From contig DATKDL010000186.1 of assembly GCA_035512695.1 (NCBI GenBank), forward strand, positions 1-25,526: DNA of 25,526 nucleotides, given 5' to 3'. Source of the DNA: DATDOR01 sp035512695 (lineage in GTDB: Bacteria; Chloroflexota; Anaerolineae; Anaerolineales; JABWBV01). The position numbers and the translations under genes are program-made. Each line of letters begins with the position of its first letter. Position 1 is the stretch's first letter. This document shows positions 20,330-25,526 of this stretch, in pieces. The notes below the pieces were generated by a model, which worked only from the letters and a program-made list of their open reading frames with translations, was not told where the DNA came from and did not search any database.

Positions 20330-23300
20330 TCATTCGTAGCGCATCGCTTCGTGGATCCGGCTTCGCCACAGCGCCCATGCGGCCAGCCCGAAGGCGGCCG
20401 AAAAGGCGATGACCAGCGTGATAAACACCTGCGCCACGGATCGCCAGTCGGATCGCGGCAGGAACGGCGGGAGGTCGAGCCCGTCGCCCAGCGTGATCGG
20501 CAGCCCCGGGAGCACGAGTTCGTTCAACAGCGCCCCCAGGACGGCGCCCAGGACGAGACCGGTCAGCACGATCAGGCTCTGCTCCACGGCCAGGGAACCA
20601 TACAGCTGCCGCGGAGACATCCCCATGGCGCGCAGGATGCCGAACTCGCGGGCGCGCCCGCGGATGCTCATGTAAAAATAGGTCGCAAAACCGGCGATCG
20701 CCAGCAGCGAGGTCAGGAAATATCCCAGGGAAGTTACCCCACGCAGACCGAGCGCCATCGGGTCCGCCTTGATCAGCCGGCGGATGGCCTCCGCATCAAA
20801 GATCCCCAGGACCTTGCTCCGGGAGGCGGAGGCCAGCGCGGCTGTATCGACCGGCCCGTCCGTAACGACAAACACCTCGTTGTACGAGAACGTTCGGGCG
20901 GTCTCGTTGGCCAAGCGGGTCAGCAGGCCTTCGCCGGAGGTGATCATAAACCCGGCGGTCTCGGTTCCGAACATCGTCGGGAAGTAGCGGACCACGCCGA
21001 CGACTCTGAACTGGACCACCTGGCCGCCGATCAAGGCTTCGAACGGGTCTCCAACGGCCAGGTCCGTTGCGGCGATGAAGGCCTCGCTGACGACCGCCGG
21101 CAGGATCGGATCTTCGCGGCCGGCGACGTTGAAGACGATCCCGATGTCGGAGAGGGCGCGGTCGTAGCCCAGGATGAGGTTGGCGCGTGCGCCGCCGCTA
21201 TGCGGTTCGGTCCGGCTGAAGGTGAACAGAGACGGAAATTCCTGAATGCCCCGCAGTTCGTGCCGGATCACCTCGACCGGCACCTCGAAGCCTTCGATCT
21301 GCGTCTGCTCCCCGGTGTCCCGATCGATAACGAGGAAATCGTCCACCGCGATCACCAGCGGCCCCGCGACGACCAAAACGTTCTCAATCCGGACCCGGTG
21401 CCGGAACCAGACCGAATGGAGGGCGAGCGGGAGATCCGTCTCCGCCACCTCCGGGACCGCCGCCTGGTAGTAGACCCAGGGCAGGTGCTCCGCACCCGGC
21501 CCGGGCGCTGGGGCCGTCAGCTCGACCAGCAGCGTTTCCCCGGCGCCGGTGATCAATTTGGCGAAATAGCCGAGCCGGTCCCGGTCGGAATCCCCGTCAA
21601 AGGCGGCCATGTTGGGGTCCGCCCCGTCTGCCGCGGCGTAAACCCACATCCCGATCTCCCCCGGCCGGCCCGGGAGCGGCAGCCCCGGGGCGAGATCCTC
21701 GATCAGCAGGCGCCCGAGGATCTCTCCCATCGGTTCATCCGAGAAATCGCTCCGGTACCCGGTCACCCGGGTGAACGTCAGCGGGTCGATCGCCAGCAGT
21801 TCGAAAGTTGGGAACGAGCGGTAGTTCCTCAGATTGACCGTCGCCGTATCCCGCCAGGCGCCGGCGGCGAGGGTCACACCGGGTTGAGCGCCGAATTCGG
21901 CGGCGGACAGGGCGCGTTCGCCCACAAACCGGTACTCGCCCCCTGCGGCGTAGCGGGCCCGCTCGATCTCGCTGGCGTTGAGCGTAGCGTTCAGACCGGT
22001 CGCCAGGATGCCCAGGGCGTTGGCCAGCGTCAGCAGGATGACGAGCCCCGTGAACTGGCCGGGGTTGCGGGCGGTCTGCCAGAGCGCCAGCGGCACCGGC
22101 AGCCCGGGGGCGGCCGCGGCCAGCCGGGCGATCCCGCGCAGCGCCGCCGGTGCGATCCGGATCACGAGCGTCGCCGCGCCGAGCAGCAGCGTCAGCGGAG
22201 AGAGCAGGAGCAGCCAATCGATGCCCCCGGCATCGAAACCGCTGAAATACTGGAACCGGAACAGCAGCACCAGCCCGCCCGCCAGGAGCATGACGTCCAG
22301 GTAATAGCGCTGCCAAAAGGGGGCCGTTTCCCGGCCCGAGCGTTGTCCTTGCTCCACGATGCTGCGCCGCAGCGCCGGTCCGATCGGGATCAGCAGACCG
22401 GCGATCCCGGCCAGGGCCCCGAAAAGGGCGGCCGTGGAAGCTGCATCCGGGATCCCGACCGGCGGACCGGATCGGGCCAGGTCGGCCAGCGGGCCGAAGC
22501 TGCCCAGGAACCGGACCAGCAGCGCGCCGAGCCAGGGACCCGCAAGCCAGGCGGCTGCGCCGATCAGGGCCGCCTCGAGCAGCTGGATGCGGAAGATCTG
22601 CCCCCGGGAGGCGCCGCGGCTGCGCATGACGGCGAACTCCCGCTCGAGCGACCGGACCGAGAGGGCTGCGGTCATCACCACGTAGACCAGCGCCAGCAGG
22701 ACGATCTCCGCCGTGAGCAGGTACAGCGGCGTGCGGATGCCCCGGGTCCGGGTGTAGAAATCGAGCATCAGGTCCCGGAGCCCGGATTCAAAGGTCACCG
22801 TGGTGCCGAGCAGCCCGGGCAGTTCGGAGAGACGGTTGATCACGGCCGGGATATCGGCGGCGTGGATACTGTCGAGGTCGAGGATGACGTGCCAGGCCAG
22901 CTCGGCGTTCGAGCGCGGGAACAGCTCGGCCAGCAGCGCGTGGAAGCGCTCCGCCGGGACGATGACGCTCAGCTGCTGGTCGTAGCGTTGGTTGGCCTGC
23001 GAGTCGAGCGGGCTGGTCAGCCCCTGCCAGTAAGCGGAGTCCGGATTGTCCGGGCGGACGACGGCGGCGACGACGATTTCGATATCCGGCGCAGCGGTGT
23101 TTGAACTGAAACTCAGCGGCAGCCGGTCCCCGGCCGCCAGGCCGTACCACTCGGCCATCCCCTCGCCGATCACGACCGGGTAAACCGGCAGACCGTCCGG
23201 GCTGGTCCCGGCTGGCCGGTCTCCCGGCCATTCTCCGGAGAGAAAGACGACGTGCGTTTCGATTTCCTCGAAATACCTGAAGTTGACCCGCTCATCCGGG

Positions 23301-23641
23301 AGCAGACCGGTTTCCGGCCAGGGGTGCATCCAGTGAGAAGCGATCGAGAGGACGATCCGGTCGAGATAACCGGCGAAGCTGGTCTGCAGGCGGGCCTGGA
23401 TCGGCTCGTCGATGTCACGGTAATCCGTTTCCCCCAGGACCTCGTAGGTGAAGACGCGCAGGTTCGCTTCCGCCGGCGTGGCGGCGGCAAGCACCCGCGG
23501 CAGACCGAGTTCGACCACCGCATCGACCAGGATCGGGGCGGCAGCCAGCAATCCGGTGGAGATGACGACCCCGGCCGCGACCACGAGAAGCAGGCGCCAG
23601 CCCCTCGCCGCGCGCTTGAGGATGAAAGGCAGGAAATTCAA
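20330..23641 (-). CDS. FtsX/MacB-type ABC transporter permease (first of the pair)
   Basis: A 1103-residue permease. TM1 (about 15-36) precedes a large extracytoplasmic domain up to about residue 290. FtsX core 1 contains LEREFAVMRSRGASRGQIF, and helices continue to about 580. A second, longer extracytoplasmic domain leads to FtsX core 2, with RAREFGILRAMGMSPRQLY and three more helices. No lipoprotein signal is present. It should pair with the adjacent 903-residue permease and the tandem ATPase. The start is TTG at 23641, 13 bases after the propeller gene stop; no ATG or GTG gives a better N-terminus and ACGGA lies about 8 bases upstream. The substrate is not evident from the sequence. Confidence 0.9.
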   Translation of the reverse strand: MNFLPFILKRAARGWRLLLVVAAGVVISTGLLAAAPILVDAVVELGLPRVLAAATPAEANLRVFTYEVLGETDYRDIDEPIQARLQTSFAGYLDRIVLSIASHWMHPWPETGLLPDERVNFRYFEEIETHVVFLSGEWPGDRPAGTSPDGLPVYPVVIGEGMAEWYGLAAGDRLPLSFSSNTAAPDIEIVVAAVVRPDNPDSAYWQGLTSPLDSQANQRYDQQLSVIVPAERFHALLAELFPRSNAELAWHVILDLDSIHAADIPAVINRLSELPGLLGTTVTFESGLRDLMLDFYTRTRGIRTPLYLLTAEIVLLALVYVVMTAALSVRSLEREFAVMRSRGASRGQIFRIQLLEAALIGAAAWLAGPWLGALLVRFLGSFGPLADLARSGPPVGIPDAASTAALFGALAGIAGLLIPIGPALRRSIVEQGQRSGRETAPFWQRYYLDVMLLAGGLVLLFRFQYFSGFDAGGIDWLLLLSPLTLLLGAATLVIRIAPAALRGIARLAAAAPGLPVPLALWQTARNPGQFTGLVILLTLANALGILATGLNATLNASEIERARYAAGGEYRFVGERALSAAEFGAQPGVTLAAGAWRDTATVNLRNYRSFPTFELLAIDPLTFTRVTGYRSDFSDEPMGEILGRLLIEDLAPGLPLPGRPGEIGMWVYAAADGADPNMAAFDGDSDRDRLGYFAKLITGAGETLLVELTAPAPGPGAEHLPWVYYQAAVPEVAETDLPLALHSVWFRHRVRIENVLVVAGPLVIAVDDFLVIDRDTGEQTQIEGFEVPVEVIRHELRGIQEFPSLFTFSRTEPHSGGARANLILGYDRALSDIGIVFNVAGREDPILPAVVSEAFIAATDLAVGDPFEALIGGQVVQFRVVGVVRYFPTMFGTETAGFMITSGEGLLTRLANETARTFSYNEVFVVTDGPVDTAALASASRSKVLGIFDAEAIRRLIKADPMALGLRGVTSLGYFLTSLLAIAGFATYFYMSIRGRAREFGILRAMGMSPRQLYGSLAVEQSLIVLTGLVLGAVLGALLNELVLPGLPITLGDGLDLPPFLPRSDWRSVAQVFITLVIAFSAAFGLAAWALWRSRIHEAMRYE

Positions 23642-23654
23642 AACGATTGTCCGT

Positions 23655-25526
23655 TCATTCGTCCAGGGTCGGCGACGGGGAGATCGTCGCCGTGGGGGTG
23701 ATCGTCGGGGAGGGCGTCCGGGAGGGGGTCGCGGTGCGGGTGGGGGTCAGGGTGGGGGTCACCGGGGTGATCGGGCTGGCGGTGATGAGGGCCTCCGGCG
23801 GATAAAGGTCCAGCATTGCAGCCTCCCATTCCAGCCCGCCGGTGAAGACGAAGGCGTTGTAGCGTGCGCCCTGGAAGAAAGCCCGCCAGTTGAGCAGCGC
23901 CGGGAGCCGCTCCCAGCCGTACTCGGCGGCCAGCGCCGTGAAATCGACCCAATACCCGCCAGGCACATCGTCGAGCCGGACACCGCCGTTCTCGTATATC
24001 TCCGGATCGCCCAGGAAACGGGCGTTCAGATCGAACGGCGGCAGCCGCAGCGGTTCGCCCTGCGAACCGTCCTGCAGCCGGGCCCGGACGTAGACCCGCC
24101 AGTACGTCTGCACGCCGTAATCCTCCCGCACCAGGACGATCCACCCGGCCTGGGCGACGGCGCCGTCCAACGCAAAGGCGCGACCGGTGTACAACCAGTC
24201 ATTCCCCAGCCCCGGGGGCAGCGGAGAGCTGATCGAGACGTACGCGTTCTCGAGCGTGGCCAGCAGGTCCCAACCGAGCCGCGCGGCGGCCCGGGCGCGC
24301 AGGGCGTTGAAGGCCTCGTCGACCTCCTCCAGCAGCCGCGGGTCGGGTGCATCCACGTCGCCGAGGCTCACCAGCAGGCTGCGGCCGGGCACGGCCGCCG
24401 TTGCCGCCGCGGTGGCCGGGATCCAGAGCGGCGCAGGCGTGGCCTCGGCGGCGGCCCGGAAGGCGGCCGGGAGGGAGACCGGGATGCGCAGACCGGCCCA
24501 ATCGATCCCGCGCACCCGGCCGGGCAGCGCCAGCGGCGGCAGGCTGACCAGGTCCGGCGACCCGGCCGGATAAGCGGCCAGGAACTGCCGGAGCGGCGCA
24601 TCCAGCACGGTCAGCAGGGTCGCGCCGTCCGGTGAGAAGGTTGGCCAGGTACCACTCCCGGCCGGGCGGGCCTGCCCGGAAACCAGGTCCGTCGACAGGT
24701 AAAGGACGTGCAAACCGGCCTCGACCGATGCCCAGGCGAGCTGCCCGCCGTCCGCGGACCAGCGCGGCCGGTCCTCCGCGCCCTCCGGGTTGGCGCTCAG
24801 GTTGGTGAAGCGCTCGTCCGTGTTCTGCAGATCGGCCAGCCACACTTCCGGTTCCCCGGAGCGCAGCGAGATAAAGGCGATCTGCCGCCCGGCGGGGGAC
24901 CAGGCCGGCGAGTGATCGGCGGCGGGGTCGTCCGTGAGCCGGATCGGATTCCCGTTCCCGGCGACATCCGCGACCACGATGTCCAGACCGTCTTCGAAGA
25001 GGGATTCGTACGCCAGGAACTGCCCATCGGGCGACCAGGTCGGGGAGCCGTCGTATTCCGGGGTATCGGTGATCCGGACGATCGTCCCGTCGCCCAGGAC
25101 CAGGACGTAGATATCCCAGCTGCCGCTGCGGTTCGAGCTGAACGCGATCCGCTCCCCGTCCGGCGAGACGGCGGGGTGGATGTCGTCCCAGTCGCCGGCG
25201 GTGATGCGGGTGAGCGGGAGCTGTTCGGGGTGGTACAGGAAAAGATGGGCCCGCGTGTGCTCGACCAGCGAAAGGATCAGGACGCCTTCCGGGAAATCGT
25301 GCACGAGGACCGGCAGCGCCTCCCCGACGGCCTCGGTCGTTGTCAGGCTAGGATCCGGCGGCGGGGTCCCGACGGCATCCGCCGTATCGGCCGGCGTCCC
25401 GGTAGCGCGCCCGCTGCCGGCGGCAAGCAAGCTCTGCTGAGAGATCCACAACGCAAAGACGATCAGGAGCACGACGACGAGCAGCGGGGCGATGCGGGAT
25501 TTTCGAGCGGGAGGGGATTCGTCCAT
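23655..25526 (-). CDS. Membrane-tethered TolB-like beta-propeller protein
   Basis: A 623-residue exported protein. One N-terminal helix (about 11-31) acts as signal anchor, then a low-complexity Thr/Pro linker (about 38-65). At least five PD40/WD40-like blades follow: HPAVSPDGERIAFSSN, GSPTWSPDGQFLAYES, HSPAWSPAGRQIAFIS, DRPRWSADGGQLAWAS and TWPTFSPDG. Residues about 385-580 form a separate domain rich in Trp and Tyr that I cannot assign, although similar C-terminal regions seem to recur in Chloroflexota propeller proteins. The last 38 residues are a Thr/Pro/Ser repeat with no anchor after it. First gene of the ABC operon, so it may bind the ligand or cargo of the two permeases. The ATG sits exactly at the window edge; the true start may lie outside. 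Confidence 0.87.
   Translation of the reverse strand: MDESPPARKSRIAPLLVVVLLIVFALWISQQSLLAAGSGRATGTPADTADAVGTPPPDPSLTTTEAVGEALPVLVHDFPEGVLILSLVEHTRAHLFLYHPEQLPLTRITAGDWDDIHPAVSPDGERIAFSSNRSGSWDIYVLVLGDGTIVRITDTPEYDGSPTWSPDGQFLAYESLFEDGLDIVVADVAGNGNPIRLTDDPAADHSPAWSPAGRQIAFISLRSGEPEVWLADLQNTDERFTNLSANPEGAEDRPRWSADGGQLAWASVEAGLHVLYLSTDLVSGQARPAGSGTWPTFSPDGATLLTVLDAPLRQFLAAYPAGSPDLVSLPPLALPGRVRGIDWAGLRIPVSLPAAFRAAAEATPAPLWIPATAAATAAVPGRSLLVSLGDVDAPDPRLLEEVDEAFNALRARAAARLGWDLLATLENAYVSISSPLPPGLGNDWLYTGRAFALDGAVAQAGWIVLVREDYGVQTYWRVYVRARLQDGSQGEPLRLPPFDLNARFLGDPEIYENGGVRLDDVPGGYWVDFTALAAEYGWERLPALLNWRAFFQGARYNAFVFTGGLEWEAAMLDLYPPEALITASPITPVTPTLTPTRTATPSRTPSPTITPTATISPSPTLDE
23738..23758 (+). other. 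Potential G-quadruplex on the plus strand
   Basis: Four G-runs of 3, 5, 3 and 5, separated by 1, 3 and 1 bases, meet the usual G-quadruplex pattern. They lie opposite the Thr/Pro codons at the 3' end of the propeller gene, so the mRNA itself is C-rich there. This may be only a by-product of ACC and CCC codons. Confidence 0.4.

Noticed and set aside
19931..23104. Very long plus-strand open frame of over 1000 codons opposite the permeases
   Set aside because: It lies fully antisense to two well-supported permease genes, has the Arg/Gly/Pro/Gln-rich composition of a shadow frame in GC-rich DNA, and matches no family.
1..25526. Transfer RNA, ribosomal RNA, integrase or prophage genes
   Set aside because: I looked for tRNA-like arms, conserved rRNA segments and mobile-element proteins and saw none. 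The gaps are too short to hide an rRNA.

Overview
This is a GC-rich bacterial chromosome segment, most likely from a Chloroflexota bacterium of the Anaerolineae type. The support is indirect: Thr/Pro-rich stalks on exported proteins (for example in the proteins at 6267-9146 and 23655-25526), a CpXC-domain protein, a soluble GAF-PAS histidine kinase, and very large FtsX-type permeases paired with a fused double ABC ATPase. There is no rRNA or tRNA gene, CRISPR array, integrase or transposase that I can see. Thirteen protein genes fill nearly the whole window and no gap exceeds about 250 bases.

Left part (1-6250), signalling and regulation. A class III aminotransferase is followed after 8 bases by a GAF-PAS histidine kinase, then across a strong hairpin by a CpXC protein. 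The CpXC gene converges on an FHA/winged-helix regulator, with both stop codons inside one bidirectional terminator. The regulator is divergent from a Ser/Thr kinase that ends in a C-terminal membrane anchor. The pair looks like a kinase plus phosphothreonine-reading transcription factor.

Middle part (6267-14875). A minus-strand operon runs AAA+ ATPase, glycerophosphodiester phosphodiesterase, membrane-anchored GH3-like protein. Divergent from it are a DPM1-like glycosyltransferase, whose transcript may be leaderless, and a fused Fe-S/molybdopterin hydroxylase resembling the selenium-dependent xanthine dehydrogenase family.

Right part (14943-25526). A tight minus-strand operon of five genes runs TolB-like propeller protein, two FtsX/MacB-type permeases, a tandem ABC ATPase with an AbrB-like domain between its cassettes, and a two-TM histidine kinase with almost no extracytoplasmic loop. 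This is reminiscent of Bce-type modules, in which an ABC permease senses for an intramembrane histidine kinase. I infer a cell-envelope sensing or export system.

The most unusual non-coding feature is a set of long intergenic palindromes. Two of them (5124-5178 and 11329-11383) have the same 55-base size, the same GGCGAAAAT ends and the same CGGGC/GCCCG core. Each lies 30-31 bases downstream of a TATAAT box, in the predicted 5' leader of the kinase and of the AAA+ operon. Other hairpins lie at 2939-2992, 4361-4416, 6226-6266 and 12249-12291.
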